NCBI RefSeq assembly: GCF_001999335.1
Contig: NZ_MLHS01000005.1
Coordinates: 1-48,121, forward strand
Length of the DNA: 48,121 nt
Source: Rodentibacter sp. Ppn85
Lineage (GTDB): Bacteria; Pseudomonadota; Gammaproteobacteria; Enterobacterales; Pasteurellaceae
Reading direction: 5' to 3'
Positions 39,595-48,121 of this stretch are shown in pieces. The position numbers were made by a program, and so were the translations under genes. Under the pieces are notes generated by a model. The model was not told the origin of the DNA. It made no database searches and saw nothing but the letters and a program-made list of their open reading frames with translations. The first letter of the stretch is position 1. The number at the start of each line of letters is the position of its first letter.

Positions 39595-40455
39595 ATGAAC
39601 AATGAATTAATTTGCTATAAACAAATGCCCGTTTGGACAAAGGATAAACTTCCTCAAATGTTTCAAGAAAAGCACAATACTAAAGTTGGCACTTGGGGAA
39701 AGGTAACCGTATTAAGAGGTAAACTCAAATTTTATGAATTAACAGAGAAAGGTGAGGTGCTTTCCGAGCATATTTTTACGCCTGAAACAGAAACCCCATT
39801 TATTGAACCACAAGCTTGGCACCGGGTGGAAGCCTTAACTGATGATCTAGAATGCACCCTTGGCTTTTATTGTAAAAAAGAAGATTACTTCAGCAAAAAA
39901 TACAATATGACGGCAACCCATTCCGAAGTGAAAAATGCGGTTAAAATAATTAGTCCTTGTAAAACCCTCGATCTTGGTTGCGGACAAGGCAGAAATTCAC
40001 TCTTTCTCAGTTTGCTTGGTTATGATGTCACTTCTTGGGATCATAATGAAAACAGCCTGACTTTCTTAAATGAAACGAAAGAAAAAGAAAATCTGACAAT
40101 TTCGACCGCACTTTATGATATCAATACGGCGAATATTCAAGAAAACTACGATTTTATTCTTTCTACTGTCGTATTTATGTTCTTAAACCGCGAACGCGTC
40201 CCGGGCATTATCAAAAATATGCAGGAACATACCAATAGCGGCGGGTATAACTTAATTGTTGCTGCTATGTCCACTAATGATGTGCCTTGCCCAATGCCTT
40301 TCTCTTTTACTTTCAAAGAGAATGAATTGAAAGATTATTATCAAGGCTGGAAATTCATTAAGTACAATGAAGAAATGGGAGAATTGCACAAAACAGATGA
40401 AAACGGCAATCGCATTAAAATGAAATTTGTGACGATGTTAGCCCAAAAGAAATAA
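39595..40455 (+). CDS. tehB: Tellurite resistance methyltransferase TehB (long form)
   Basis: This SAM-dependent methyltransferase confers tellurite resistance and in H. influenzae is linked to haem use and oxidative stress. The 286 residues comprise an N-terminal DUF1971-like cupin region (about 1-100; GTWGKVTVLRGKLKFYEL) fused to the methyltransferase domain with TLDLGCGQGRNS (about 125-136). E. coli TehB lacks the N-terminal domain; the H. influenzae form has it. The second of two adjacent ATGs (39595) is 7 nt after GGAG and gives the family start MNNELICYKQMP. No tehA is next to it; metG is upstream. Confidence 0.94.
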   Translation: MNNELICYKQMPVWTKDKLPQMFQEKHNTKVGTWGKVTVLRGKLKFYELTEKGEVLSEHIFTPETETPFIEPQAWHRVEALTDDLECTLGFYCKKEDYFSKKYNMTATHSEVKNAVKIISPCKTLDLGCGQGRNSLFLSLLGYDVTSWDHNENSLTFLNETKEKENLTISTALYDINTANIQENYDFILSTVVFMFLNRERVPGIIKNMQEHTNSGGYNLIVAAMSTNDVPCPMPFSFTFKENELKDYYQGWKFIKYNEEMGELHKTDENGNRIKMKFVTMLAQKK

Positions 40456-40476
40456 TAGTTTGATTTATAAAATAAA

Positions 40477-40508
40477 AAACCGCATTTTGTGATAACAAAG
40501 TGCGGTTT
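40477..40508. terminator. Dyad terminator between tehB and dapD
   Basis: A 14-bp stem with one wobble (AAACCGCATTTTGT facing ACAAAGTGCGGTTT) and a 4-nt loop is followed by ATTTTTC. One arm is a perfect uptake core and the other has one change. The genes converge. Confidence 0.8.
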
Positions 40509-40529
40509 ATTTTTCATGAGAATTTTTAA

Positions 40530-41357
40530 TTACTCTTCAATTGAGCGCAATAATTCATTGATACCGACTTTACCTAAGGTTTTCGCATCCACTTTTTTCA
40601 CGATAACCGCACAATAAAGGCTGTATTTACCGCATTTTGACGGAAGACTACCCGAAACCACCACAGAGCCGGCAGGTACACGACCATAGTGAATTTCACC
40701 GGTTTCACGATCATAAATTTTGGTAGATTGACCAATGAATACGCCCATTGAAATCACACAGCCGTCTTCAACAATGACCCCCTCAACCACTTCGGAACGA
40801 GCACCGATGAAGCAGTTGTCACCAATAATAGTCGGATTGGCTTGCAACGGCTCTAATACACCACCGATACCTACACCGCCCGATAGGTGAACGTTTTTAC
40901 CAATTTGAGCGCAGGATCCCACCGTTGCCCAAGTATCCACCATGGTGCCTTCGCCGACATAGGCACCGATATTTACATAAGATGGCATTAGGACACAATT
41001 TTTAGAAATATATGCCCCTTTACGAACCGTAGCAGACGGCACAACTCGGAAGCCTTCCTGTTGGAAACGCTCTTCAGTATAATTGGCAAATTTTAATGCG
41101 ACTTTGTCATAGTATTTTGTTTCCGCACCATCAATGATTTGATTGTCGTTGATACGGAATGAAAGCAATACCGCTTTTTTTAACCACTGGTGGGTGACCC
41201 ACTCACCATCAATTTTTTCTGCAACACGATATTTTCCACTGTCTAACCCTTCAATCACTTCTTCAATCGCACGACGGGTTTCCGAATCCACGGTTTTTGG
41301 CGTAATATCCGCGCGTTTTTCAAATGCGGATTCAATTATTGTTTGTAAATTTGACAT
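40530..41357 (-). CDS. dapD: Tetrahydrodipicolinate N-succinyltransferase
   Basis: This enzyme succinylates tetrahydrodipicolinate in the succinylase branch of lysine and diaminopimelate synthesis. The 275 residues have an N-terminal helical domain (about 1-100) followed by a left-handed parallel beta helix of hexapeptide repeats ([24 protein letters not shown] in pieces, [24 protein letters not shown]), with the typical [15 protein letters not shown] loop. Next to ynhF/purR, as dapD-purR in H. influenzae. Confidence 0.96.
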   Translation of the reverse strand: MSNLQTIIESAFEKRADITPKTVDSETRRAIEEVIEGLDSGKYRVAEKIDGEWVTHQWLKKAVLLSFRINDNQIIDGAETKYYDKVALKFANYTEERFQQEGFRVVPSATVRKGAYISKNCVLMPSYVNIGAYVGEGTMVDTWATVGSCAQIGKNVHLSGGVGIGGVLEPLQANPTIIGDNCFIGARSEVVEGVIVEDGCVISMGVFIGQSTKIYDRETGEIHYGRVPAGSVVVSGSLPSKCGKYSLYCAVIVKKVDAKTLGKVGINELLRSIEE

Positions 41358-41441
41358 ACTACTTCCTATGTTAGTTAACAGAATAAAAGCAATGTTAGTT
41401 TTACCATATTTCTAACTATCAAGCAAAAAACACCGAAAAAA

Positions 41442-41476
41442 ATCACCGCACTTTGTAATACCAGAAGTGCGGTGAT
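41442..41476. terminator. Uptake-signal dyad between dapD and the YnhF-type gene
   Basis: A 12-bp stem (ATCACCGCACTT facing AAGTGCGGTGAT) with an 11-nt loop and an ATTTTTTT tail on minus. It is a second stop for the short ynhF transcript, upstream of dapD. Confidence 0.7.
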
Positions 41477-41487
41477 GATAAAAAAAA

Positions 41488-41507
41488 CTATCTTAATTAC
41501 AAGATAG
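41488..41507 (-). terminator. Terminator overlapping the YnhF-type stop codon
   Basis: A perfect 7-bp stem (CTATCTT pairing with AAGATAG) with a 6-nt loop is followed by eight T on the minus strand. The stop codon of the 26-residue ORF lies in the loop. Confidence 0.85.
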
Positions 41508-41577
41508 CAAGTGTTAAGCCAACAATAAAAGACATACTTAACACAACTGCAATCATCGCATAACCAAAATCACTCAT
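41497..41577 (-). CDS. ynhF: YnhF-type small membrane protein (26 residues)
   Basis: The frame encodes MSDFGYAMIAVVLS followed by MSFIVGLTLAIL, a single hydrophobic helix with a short polar N-terminus. AAGGAGA lies 5 nt before the ATG, and a strong terminator overlaps the stop, so it is a complete gene. E. coli YnhF is a 29-residue inner-membrane protein of the same pattern (MS start, VGLT near the end) located beside purR; here too it is beside purR. The name rests on this pattern and position. The function is unknown. Confidence 0.72.
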   Translation of the reverse strand: MSDFGYAMIAVVLSMSFIVGLTLAIL

Positions 41578-41688
41578 GTTTTCTCCTTAAATTGATGTTA
41601 ACGCGCTGTTATTCTAACAAGAAAAAGAAAAAAAACGACCTTTTTTAAAAAAATTTTGTTACCCACTTAACTATTCCTAAACAATCCT

Positions 41689-41694
41689 TATAAT
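41689..41694 (+). promoter_or_regulatory. Predicted -10 box of purR
   Basis: A perfect TATAAT with TTAACT 16 bp upstream (41667-41672), about 32 bp before the purR ATG. I saw no clear 16-bp PurR palindrome near it, so autoregulation is not supported from sequence alone. Confidence 0.4.
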
Positions 41695-41725
41695 GGGAAA
41701 AATTTTTTTTAGAGAAAATCAAATT

Positions 41726-42742
41726 ATGGCAACAATTAAAGATGTGGCAAAAATGGCTGGGGTATCCACCACTACCGTTTCCCATGTAATAAATAAAACC
41801 CGATTTGTTGCAAAAGAAACAGAAGAAGCCGTTCAGCATGCGATTAAAACCCTAAAATATTCTCCCAGTGCAGTGGCAAGAAGTTTAAAAGTAAATACCA
41901 CAAAATCTATCGGTATGATCGTCACGACCAGTGAAGCGCCTTACTTTGCCGAAATTATTCACGCGGTGGAGGAACATTGCTATCGCCAAAGCTATTCTCT
42001 GTTTTTATGTAACACTCAAAATGATCCTGAAAAAATTAAAAACCATTTAGAAATGTTAGTGAAGAAACGGGTGGATGGTTTGCTTGTGATGTGTTCCGAA
42101 TATACCCAAACTTCTCTTGACTTACTTTCCAATTTTTCCAACTTACCGATGGTCGTAATGGATTGGGGGCCTAACAGTGATACCGATGTGATCGAAGATA
42201 ACAGCTTTATGGGCGGCTATCTTGCAACCAAACATTTGATTGATTGCGGCCATAAAAAAATCGGTATCATCGCAGGGGAGCTGAGTAAAACTACGGCAAG
42301 AACCCGTTACGAAGGTTTTGATAAAGCTATGACAGAAGCAAACCTAACTATTAATAAAGATTGGGTGATGGAAGGTCATTTTGAACCGGAAGACGGCTAT
42401 GAATGTATGAATAAAATTCTTGCCCGAACCGAGCTGCCAACAGCTGTATTTTGTTGTAATGATGTCATGGCGCTCGGTGCTATTTCAGCCATCACAGAAA
42501 AAGGATTACATGTACCAGATGATATTTCCGTCATTGGCTATGACAATATTCATTCGTCACGTTTTTATGCCCCGCCGCTCACAACAATTCACCAATCAAA
42601 ATCCCGATTAGGTGCACAAGCGGTTAATTTGCTCTTTGAACGCATTTCACAGAAAGATAAAAATGATTTATCACATGAGCAAAGCCGCATTGATATTCAT
42701 CCCGAATTGGTTATCAGAAAATCTGTTAAAACCATGTTATAA
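41726..42742 (+). CDS. purR: Purine nucleotide synthesis repressor
   Basis: This LacI/GalR-family repressor binds hypoxanthine or guanine and represses purine genes. The 338 residues begin [32 protein letters not shown], the family HTH (shown here in part), then the hinge [10 protein letters not shown] and the periplasmic-binding-like domain ([38 protein letters not shown]). The ATG at 41726 matches the family start; the 11-codon extension upstream overlaps the promoter. It is between ynhF/dapD and ppc. Confidence 0.95.
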   Translation: MATIKDVAKMAGVSTTTVSHVINKTRFVAKETEEAVQHAIKTLKYSPSAVARSLKVNTTKSIGMIVTTSEAPYFAEIIHAVEEHCYRQSYSLFLCNTQNDPEKIKNHLEMLVKKRVDGLLVMCSEYTQTSLDLLSNFSNLPMVVMDWGPNSDTDVIEDNSFMGGYLATKHLIDCGHKKIGIIAGELSKTTARTRYEGFDKAMTEANLTINKDWVMEGHFEPEDGYECMNKILARTELPTAVFCCNDVMALGAISAITEKGLHVPDDISVIGYDNIHSSRFYAPPLTTIHQSKSRLGAQAVNLLFERISQKDKNDLSHEQSRIDIHPELVIRKSVKTML

Positions 42743-42756
42743 AACTCACTAAAACT

Positions 42757-42796
42757 TAACCGCACTTTTTTAACTAAAACATAAAAAGTGCGGTTA
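42757..42796 (+). terminator. Uptake-signal dyad terminator of purR
   Basis: A perfect 14-bp stem (TAACCGCACTTTTT pairing with AAAAAGTGCGGTTA) with a 12-nt loop is followed by TTTTTTT. Confidence 0.88.
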
Positions 42797-42923
42797 TTTT
42801 TTTACAAAAATTTATTTTTCCTGCCTTTCGTCAATCTTTTCTCTTGTAGAGTTTGACCCTACACTTATTTTTAGTTATATCTATATCCGGTTTTATTTTT
42901 TATCTTACTTTTTAGGAGTTTGT

Positions 42924-45563
42924 ATGACACAAGAGTATGTTACTCTGCGCAATAACATCAATATGTTAGGGCGCTTTCTCGGAGAAACCATTAACGATGC
43001 ACAGGGTGCCGATATTCTTGAACTTATCGAAAATATCCGTAAATTATCCCGTGATTCCCGAGCCGGAGACGACAATGCACGTCAAGCATTACTCGAAACC
43101 CTCGCGAATATTTCAACGGACAATATCATTCCTGTGGCACGGGCATTCAGTCAATTTTTGAACCTGACAAATATTGCCGAACAATATCAAACGATCTCCC
43201 GTGAACATTCACAAAAAGCCCCTTCAGAACGGTCTTTACACGCCCTATTCGCGCGTTTAAAAGCTGAAAAAGCCTCAAAACAAGAGGTCTATAAAACCAT
43301 TGAAAAATTATTAATTGAACTCGTCTTAACGGCACATCCAACGGAAACTACGCGCCGTTCACTGATTCATAAGCATGTTGAAATCAACAAATGTTTAAGT
43401 AAATTAGAACACGGTGATCTCACCCCAAAAGAACGGAGCATTATTGAACGTTTACTCCTTCGTTTAATCGCCGAAGCTTGGCATACCAATGAAATTCGCA
43501 CGGTTCGCCCAACCCCTTTTGATGAAGCTAAATGGGGTTTTGCAATGTTAGAAAACAGCCTTTGGCAAGCGGTGCCGGAATTTCTTCGTCAATTAAATGA
43601 AAATGTACGTGAATTTTTAGGTTACGATTTGCCGGTAGGATTAAAACCTGTACGCATTTCTTCTTGGATGGGGGGCGACCGCGACGGCAACCCGTTTGTT
43701 ACCGCTCAAATTACCCAAAAAGTCCTAAATTTTGCCCGTTGGAAAGCCGCGGATTTATTCCTACAAGACATCTGTAAGCTGGTTGATGAACTTTCTATGG
43801 TGAAATGTACCGATGAATTCCGAACAAAATACGGCGATCATTTAGAACCATATCGCACCGTTGTAAAAAGCTTACGCACCAAACTCACTACGACTCTCTC
43901 TTACTTTGATGATCTCCTTGCCGATCGTCTGCCTCGAGTAACAGAAAGTGATATTATTTTAGAAGATAACCAACTTTGGGAACCGCTTTATGATTGTTAT
44001 CAATCACTTATGGCGTGTGGTATGCGTATTATTGCAAACGGTTCATTACTTGATATTTTACATCGTATCCGTTGCTTTGGTGTCACCTTGTCACAAATGG
44101 ATATTCGACAAGAAAGCACGCGTCATACCAACGCCATTGCGGAAATCACACGTTATATCGGTTTAGGTGATTATTCACAATGGACAGAAGAAGATAAACA
44201 AGCCTTTTTAATTCGTGAATTAAGTTCACGTCGCCCGTTAATTCCGCAAAAGTGGACACCATCCGCAGAAACACAAGAAATTCTTGATACTTTTAAAGTT
44301 GTTGCGGCACAAAAACAAGGCGTAATTGCTTGTTACGTTATTTCCATGGCGCGTAGCGCATCCGATGTGCTTGCCGTCCATTTATTACTAAAAGAAACGG
44401 GGGTTTCTTACCATATACCGGTGGTTCCTCTCTTTGAAACCTTAGATGATTTAGATGCCGCAGAAGATGTGATGAGCCAACTTTTCGATATCGGTTGGTA
44501 TCGAGGTGTGATTAACAACCGCCAAATGGTGATGATTGGCTATTCTGATTCCGCCAAAGATGCAGGAATGATGGCCGCCTCATGGGCACAATATCGTGCA
44601 CAAGAAGCCCTTGTGAATTTAACTGAAAAGCTCGGTATTGAATTGACATTATTCCATGGACGTGGCGGTACAATCGGTCGTGGCGGCGCACCGGCACATG
44701 CAGCGCTACTTTCTCAACCGCCACGTTCCTTGAAAAATGGCTTACGCGTAACAGAACAAGGCGAAATGATCCGCTTTAAGCTCGGTTTACCGGCTATCGC
44801 AGTAGAAACTTTCGATCTTTATGCAAGCGCTATTTTAGAAGCAAATCTCTTACCCCCCCCGGAACCTAAAACGGAATGGCGCAAAATAATGGATGAACTT
44901 TCCACTATTTCTTGCAAAATCTATCGTGATGTCGTACGTGGCGATAAAGACTTTGTACCATACTTCCGTAGTGCCACACCGGAACAAGAACTCTCTAAAT
45001 TACCCTTAGGTTCACGCCCGGCCAAACGTAATCCAAACGGAGGTGTAGAAAGTCTTCGAGCCATTCCTTGGATTTTCGCTTGGATGCAAAATCGACTAAT
45101 GTTGCCGGCATGGTTGGGAGCCGGTGCCGCTGTGCGTCAGGTTATTGAAAACGGCAAGGGCGATATTATTCAAGAAATGTGTCAAACATGGCCGTTTTTC
45201 TCCACTCGAATCGGCATGTTAGAAATGGTATTCAGCAAATCGGATAGCTGGCTTTCACAACAATACGATCAACGTTTGGTGAAAAAAGAACTTTGGTATT
45301 TAGGCGAAAATTTACGCCAACAATTACAGGCAGATATTCAAACGGTACTATCACTCTCCCATAACAGCGAGTTAATGTCCGATTTGCCATGGATCGCCGA
45401 GTCTATCGCATTACGCAATATCTATACTGATCCGCTTAATCTTCTCCAAGTAGAACTTCTCCACCGTTTCCGTGAAAATCCGGATCAACCAAATCCTGAT
45501 GTGGAACAAGCATTGATGATCACCATCACCGGCATTGCTGCCGGAATGCGTAATACCGGTTAG
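42924..45563 (+). CDS. ppc: Phosphoenolpyruvate carboxylase
   Basis: This enzyme makes oxaloacetate from PEP and bicarbonate, refilling the TCA cycle. The length of 879 residues is normal. Signatures present are [14 protein letters not shown] (catalytic His near 136), [13 protein letters not shown], the [10 protein letters not shown] loop, and [16 protein letters not shown]; the C-terminus ends MRNTG as the family does (aspartate site). TAGGAG precedes the ATG. The beta-carbonic anhydrase in this window could feed it bicarbonate. A run of eight C (44851-44858) lies in the ORF without breaking the frame. Confidence 0.97.
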   Translation: MTQEYVTLRNNINMLGRFLGETINDAQGADILELIENIRKLSRDSRAGDDNARQALLETLANISTDNIIPVARAFSQFLNLTNIAEQYQTISREHSQKAPSERSLHALFARLKAEKASKQEVYKTIEKLLIELVLTAHPTETTRRSLIHKHVEINKCLSKLEHGDLTPKERSIIERLLLRLIAEAWHTNEIRTVRPTPFDEAKWGFAMLENSLWQAVPEFLRQLNENVREFLGYDLPVGLKPVRISSWMGGDRDGNPFVTAQITQKVLNFARWKAADLFLQDICKLVDELSMVKCTDEFRTKYGDHLEPYRTVVKSLRTKLTTTLSYFDDLLADRLPRVTESDIILEDNQLWEPLYDCYQSLMACGMRIIANGSLLDILHRIRCFGVTLSQMDIRQESTRHTNAIAEITRYIGLGDYSQWTEEDKQAFLIRELSSRRPLIPQKWTPSAETQEILDTFKVVAAQKQGVIACYVISMARSASDVLAVHLLLKETGVSYHIPVVPLFETLDDLDAAEDVMSQLFDIGWYRGVINNRQMVMIGYSDSAKDAGMMAASWAQYRAQEALVNLTEKLGIELTLFHGRGGTIGRGGAPAHAALLSQPPRSLKNGLRVTEQGEMIRFKLGLPAIAVETFDLYASAILEANLLPPPEPKTEWRKIMDELSTISCKIYRDVVRGDKDFVPYFRSATPEQELSKLPLGSRPAKRNPNGGVESLRAIPWIFAWMQNRLMLPAWLGAGAAVRQVIENGKGDIIQEMCQTWPFFSTRIGMLEMVFSKSDSWLSQQYDQRLVKKELWYLGENLRQQLQADIQTVLSLSHNSELMSDLPWIAESIALRNIYTDPLNLLQVELLHRFRENPDQPNPDVEQALMITITGIAAGMRNTG

Positions 45564-45573
45564 TCGATAAAAT

Positions 45574-45615
45574 AAAAGAGCGGTCAAAAACACAAATGAA
45601 TTTGACCGCTCTTTT
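45574..45615 (+). terminator. Terminator of ppc with variant AGAGCGGT arms
   Basis: A perfect 15-bp stem (AAAAGAGCGGTCAAA pairing with TTTGACCGCTCTTTT) with a 12-nt loop is followed by TATTTCC. The arms carry AGAGCGGT, not the canonical AGTGCGGT. Confidence 0.85.
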
Positions 45616-45659
45616 TATTTCCGTATCATACCGTCCATAACTGAAAAAGAGGTAAAATT

Positions 45660-45983
45660 ATGACAACCGAACTTCAAAAACTTGATCCTGATACTGCAAT
45701 TGACATTGCTTATGATATCTTCTTGGAAATGGCGGGGGAAAATTTAGATCCGGCGGATATTATGCTCTTTAATCTCCAATTTGAAGATCGTGGTGCCGTG
45801 GAATTTGTCGAAACAGCGGAAGATTGGGAACAGGAAATCGGTGTATTAATCGATCCGGATGCCTTTGCCGAAGTATGGATTGGTTTAGTTAACGATAACG
45901 ATGAAATGGATGATGTCTTTGCCAAATTCCTCATTTCTCACCATGAAGAAAATCGTGAATTTCACGTGATTTGGAAAAAATAA
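45660..45983 (+). CDS. yciU: Acidic dsDNA-mimic protein of the YciU/UPF0263 family
   Basis: The 107 residues are strongly acidic and match the YciU/HI1450 family: [54 protein letters not shown] and the HVIWKK end (all in family positions). HI1450 of H. influenzae has been studied as a double-stranded-DNA mimic proposed to bind the nucleoid protein HU-alpha. AGAGG precedes the ATG. Monocistronic. Confidence 0.9.
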   Translation: MTTELQKLDPDTAIDIAYDIFLEMAGENLDPADIMLFNLQFEDRGAVEFVETAEDWEQEIGVLIDPDAFAEVWIGLVNDNDEMDDVFAKFLISHHEENREFHVIWKK

Positions 45984-45998
45984 TTTCCGCTAAAAAAG

Positions 45999-46023
45999 AG
46001 GGGAAAATTCATAATTTTCCCCT
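45999..46023. terminator. Bidirectional terminator between yciU and the CytX-type gene
   Basis: A perfect 11-bp stem (AGGGGAAAATT pairing with AATTTTCCCCT) with a triloop CAT and T-rich tails on both strands (plus: TATCTTTTC; minus: CTTTTTTAG) lies between convergent genes. Confidence 0.88.
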
Positions 46024-46031
46024 TATCTTTT

Positions 46032-47216
46032 CTATTTTTTTGTTAACTTACGAACCAAAATGGTTAAACCGAAGGTGAAAGCAATAACAGGAAAAGTTAC
46101 CCCTAATTCGGTTTCCCATTCTTGCCACATTAAAACACGGTAAATAACAAAGCCAATAAACCAAACACCTAAACCTATAACATCAATGTTTTTCTGAGGT
46201 TCTCTTTGTTTAAACACAAAGAAATCAGCAATCAGTACCCCTATCATAGGAGCGAACACCGAGCCGATAAAAAAGAGAAAATGCTCATATTGCGTAACCG
46301 GCAACATTGTTGCAAGAATAATACCGGTAACCACCGTGAGAATTGAAACCCATTTCACACTCAATTTAGCGTAAATATTATTCAAGCTCATTCCCGTGGA
46401 ATGTGCCGGTAATGCTGTATTGATCATGGTTGATGTGACAACAATCAGCACACCAACAATACTGACTCCGGATAATGTCAAAATTTGAGCGATTTCTGAT
46501 TTTCCGCTTACAAGTGCGGCCCCTAACCCAATGGAATACATCCAACAGCTTGTGACAGTATAGGCGAGAGTAGAAAGTGCGGTTGTTTTTAGCGGTGTTT
46601 TTGTATGTTTCGTATGATCGGAAACAACCGGAAGCCAAGATAACGGCATAATCGCGGCAATCTCTACCGCCGTACCAAACTTAATATGATGTTGTTCTTC
46701 CAACATCGGTATAAAATCACGGCTAATGATTTGCAAAGTCAACCAAAGCATCAATAAAAACATCGTCACCAAAGAAAGACTTTTTATCACACCAAGATTG
46801 GTAAATCCCATTAATAACCAGACTATGATGAGTACACCTAATCCAACGGTAAATAAGGGAAAAAGTGAATTTTGTGCTTCCTGTTGATTCAAAATAGAAA
46901 TTACTTCCGCCCCCATATAAATCATCACCGCAGTCCAACCGATAAGTTGCATTGCATTGAGCACGGAGAAAAGTATCGAACCTTTTTGACCAAAGGAAAT
47001 CTGTACCGTTTGCATTGCACTTTTTTGTGTTTTGGCACCGATTAACCCTGCACAAAAGAACATTGCGCCGCCAATAATATGCCCGAGTAAAATCGCAATA
47101 ATCCCTTGTTTCCAACCAAGAGGCGCAAACCAAGTTCCAGTTAAAATTTCAGCCATAGAAATAGCCGCAGTAAACCATACAAGACCTGCAGTAAGATTTG
47201 AATATTTTTGTTGCAT
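46032..47216 (-). CDS. cytX: NCS1-family transporter, CytX-like (putative hydroxymethylpyrimidine uptake)
   Basis: The 394 residues carry about 11-12 hydrophobic membrane segments. The N-terminal AAISMAEILTGTWFAPLGWKQG followed by AILLGHIIGG is the CytX-type signature within the NCS1/CodB superfamily, and LNAMQLIGWTAVMIYMGA fits. CytX is proposed to import the thiamin pyrimidine. That role is usually backed by a TPP riboswitch and thi genes; neither is visible here, so the substrate is uncertain. AAGGAAT precedes the ATG. It follows the LysO-type gene by about 68 bp on the same strand. Confidence 0.75.
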   Translation of the reverse strand: MQQKYSNLTAGLVWFTAAISMAEILTGTWFAPLGWKQGIIAILLGHIIGGAMFFCAGLIGAKTQKSAMQTVQISFGQKGSILFSVLNAMQLIGWTAVMIYMGAEVISILNQQEAQNSLFPLFTVGLGVLIIVWLLMGFTNLGVIKSLSLVTMFLLMLWLTLQIISRDFIPMLEEQHHIKFGTAVEIAAIMPLSWLPVVSDHTKHTKTPLKTTALSTLAYTVTSCWMYSIGLGAALVSGKSEIAQILTLSGVSIVGVLIVVTSTMINTALPAHSTGMSLNNIYAKLSVKWVSILTVVTGIILATMLPVTQYEHFLFFIGSVFAPMIGVLIADFFVFKQREPQKNIDVIGLGVWFIGFVIYRVLMWQEWETELGVTFPVIAFTFGLTILVRKLTKK

Positions 47217-47284
47217 TTTTTTATTCCTTTAGGTTAAGTATTGTTGATTAAAATTTATAATATAGAAAATTCAAGAGGACTAAG

Positions 47285-48121
47285 TTAAATAGGAATGCCT
47301 GAAAATAATACCAACAAAAGCGGTGGGAGAATATTTGTTACAAATCCAAAAGAAATAGCAATGGGTGTTACTTCTATTCCTCCTGATTTTTGGATAATGG
47401 GTAAAGTACAATCTAATGCAGTCGCACCGGTGATACCAATAGCCGTTGAGCGAAAATGTTGCATAAAAAGCGGCACGATAAATAAACTAATAATTTCCCG
47501 AGATAAATCATTGAAAAACGCAATACTCCCCTGCACCGGCCCCCACGCATTTGTCAGTACCACGCTTGATAAAGAATACCACCCCATTCCTGAAGCAAAT
47601 GCCAAACCTTGAGTGATAGGCATAGCTAAAACCAACGCCGCTATGATTCCCCCCAATAAAGAAGTGACGGTAAACACAATACCGGTTTGAAAACCACGTT
47701 TATTGAACAACGCATCTTTTAGCGAAATACCATTGTTACGCAGCTGAATCCCCACAAAAAAGATTAATACAATTAATACATAAAGATTAATACCCGTAGG
47801 TAAAACAAGATAGGAGTTAAAGAACCAGCCACATAAAGTCCCAAAAACAACGGTGCCGGAAAGTTTAAAAGAATCAACCAATGAATGCCGGCGAGAAACG
47901 ATTTTTCCTTGAGATTTAAGTAATGGTGCCGGATTAAAACGATCATAAATCATTAATCCAATCATATTTGAAGTTAAAATAATCATTGAAAGTATTGTCG
48001 CCGTTTTCCCAATAATGGGTAATTTTGCTCCAATATCATCAAGTTGACCAAGTAAATATCCCATTAAAAACAAGATGATATACAGCAGAAACATTACCAT
48101 CCGATTAATTCCGGCTATATG
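47285..48121 (-). CDS. lysO: LysO-family lysine exporter, 5' part outside the window
   Basis: The frame stays open to the window edge. From there it reads HIAGINRMVMFLLYIILFLMGY, which aligns with the region about 30 residues into E. coli LysO, so the true start lies beyond 48121. Family landmarks are FVGIQLRNNGISLKDALFNKRG, GWYSLSSVVLT, IAFFNDLSREI and GATALDCTLPIIQKSGG (conserved acidic residues in the membrane core). LysO exports L-lysine in E. coli. An internal ATG at 48100 exists but lies inside the conserved first part. About seven membrane segments are visible. Confidence 0.85.
   Translation of the reverse strand, partial: HIAGINRMVMFLLYIILFLMGYLLGQLDDIGAKLPIIGKTATILSMIILTSNMIGLMIYDRFNPAPLLKSQGKIVSRRHSLVDSFKLSGTVVFGTLCGWFFNSYLVLPTGINLYVLIVLIFFVGIQLRNNGISLKDALFNKRGFQTGIVFTVTSLLGGIIAALVLAMPITQGLAFASGMGWYSLSSVVLTNAWGPVQGSIAFFNDLSREIISLFIVPLFMQHFRSTAIGITGATALDCTLPIIQKSGGIEVTPIAISFGFVTNILPPLLLVLFSGIPI

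Noticed and set aside
44851-44858. C8 run inside ppc as a possible phase-variation tract
   Set aside because: The frame is intact, the run is short, and ppc is a housekeeping gene; it codes for Pro-Pro-Pro in a family-typical place.
47217-47284. TPP riboswitch before the CytX-type gene
   Set aside because: The 68-bp gap lacks the CTGAGA and ACCTGA core elements and is too short.

Overview
The window is a 48 kb piece of a low-GC gammaproteobacterial chromosome that looks like Pasteurellaceae of the Haemophilus type. The main evidence is the Haemophilus-type DNA uptake signal (core AAGTGCGGT or its complement). I count about 38 exact copies by eye on both strands, many as inverted pairs that form intergenic terminators. 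Gene neighbourhoods also match H. influenzae as I remember it: pheS-pheT-ihfA-nlpC, ftsH-folP-glmM-sixA, rlmE/yhbY/greA/dacB, kdsD-kdsC, apbC next to metG-tehB, and dapD-purR-ppc. I cannot name the species from the sequence.

Layout. 1-334: the first 8 codons of rplM on the minus strand with its leader, then the metF promoter. 335-8027: metF, then minus-strand nlpC, ihfA, pheT, pheS, a BamE/OmpA-domain lipoprotein and sohB. 8167-13404: asnS and a beta-carbonic anhydrase on plus; ycgL, a LEA-like lipoprotein, sixA and glmM on minus. 13441-19904: folP, an inserted EexN-type lipoprotein, ftsH, rlmE, yhbY, greA and dacB. 20011-24858: a phytase-like esterase, then a minus-strand SDR/cupin/carboxymuconolactone-decarboxylase/DUF2255 cluster facing a divergent LysR regulator. 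24964-25334: RNase P RNA on minus, with a clear promoter and terminator. 25518-30643: kdsD-kdsC (Kdo synthesis), a nonsense-interrupted ABM monooxygenase, cobB, a frameshifted adenosine deaminase gene and apbC. 30644-37276: a two-partner secretion (TPS) locus, tpsB plus tpsA, between apbC and metG, with a decayed ORF beside it. 37433-48121: metG, tehB, dapD, a 26-residue YnhF-type protein, purR, ppc, yciU, a CytX-type transporter and a LysO-type exporter cut by the window end.

Most of the window is housekeeping: translation (pheST, asnS, metG, rnpB, rlmE, yhbY), envelope (glmM, dacB, kdsDC, nlpC), folate and one-carbon (metF, folP), central metabolism (ppc, can, dapD) and proteolysis (ftsH, sohB). 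The accessory parts are the TPS locus, the LysR-controlled cluster and the small EexN-type lipoprotein.

No clearly new multi-gene system is visible. The points most worth checking are three gene lesions (ABM nonsense codon, add frameshift, poly-A slippage site in the CMD gene), the toxin-less TPS pair with a decayed neighbour, unannotated small ORFs of 26 and 32 residues, a symmetric face-to-face promoter at the LysR divergence, and a second uptake-signal-like motif (AAAGAGCGGT) that I found only between genes.
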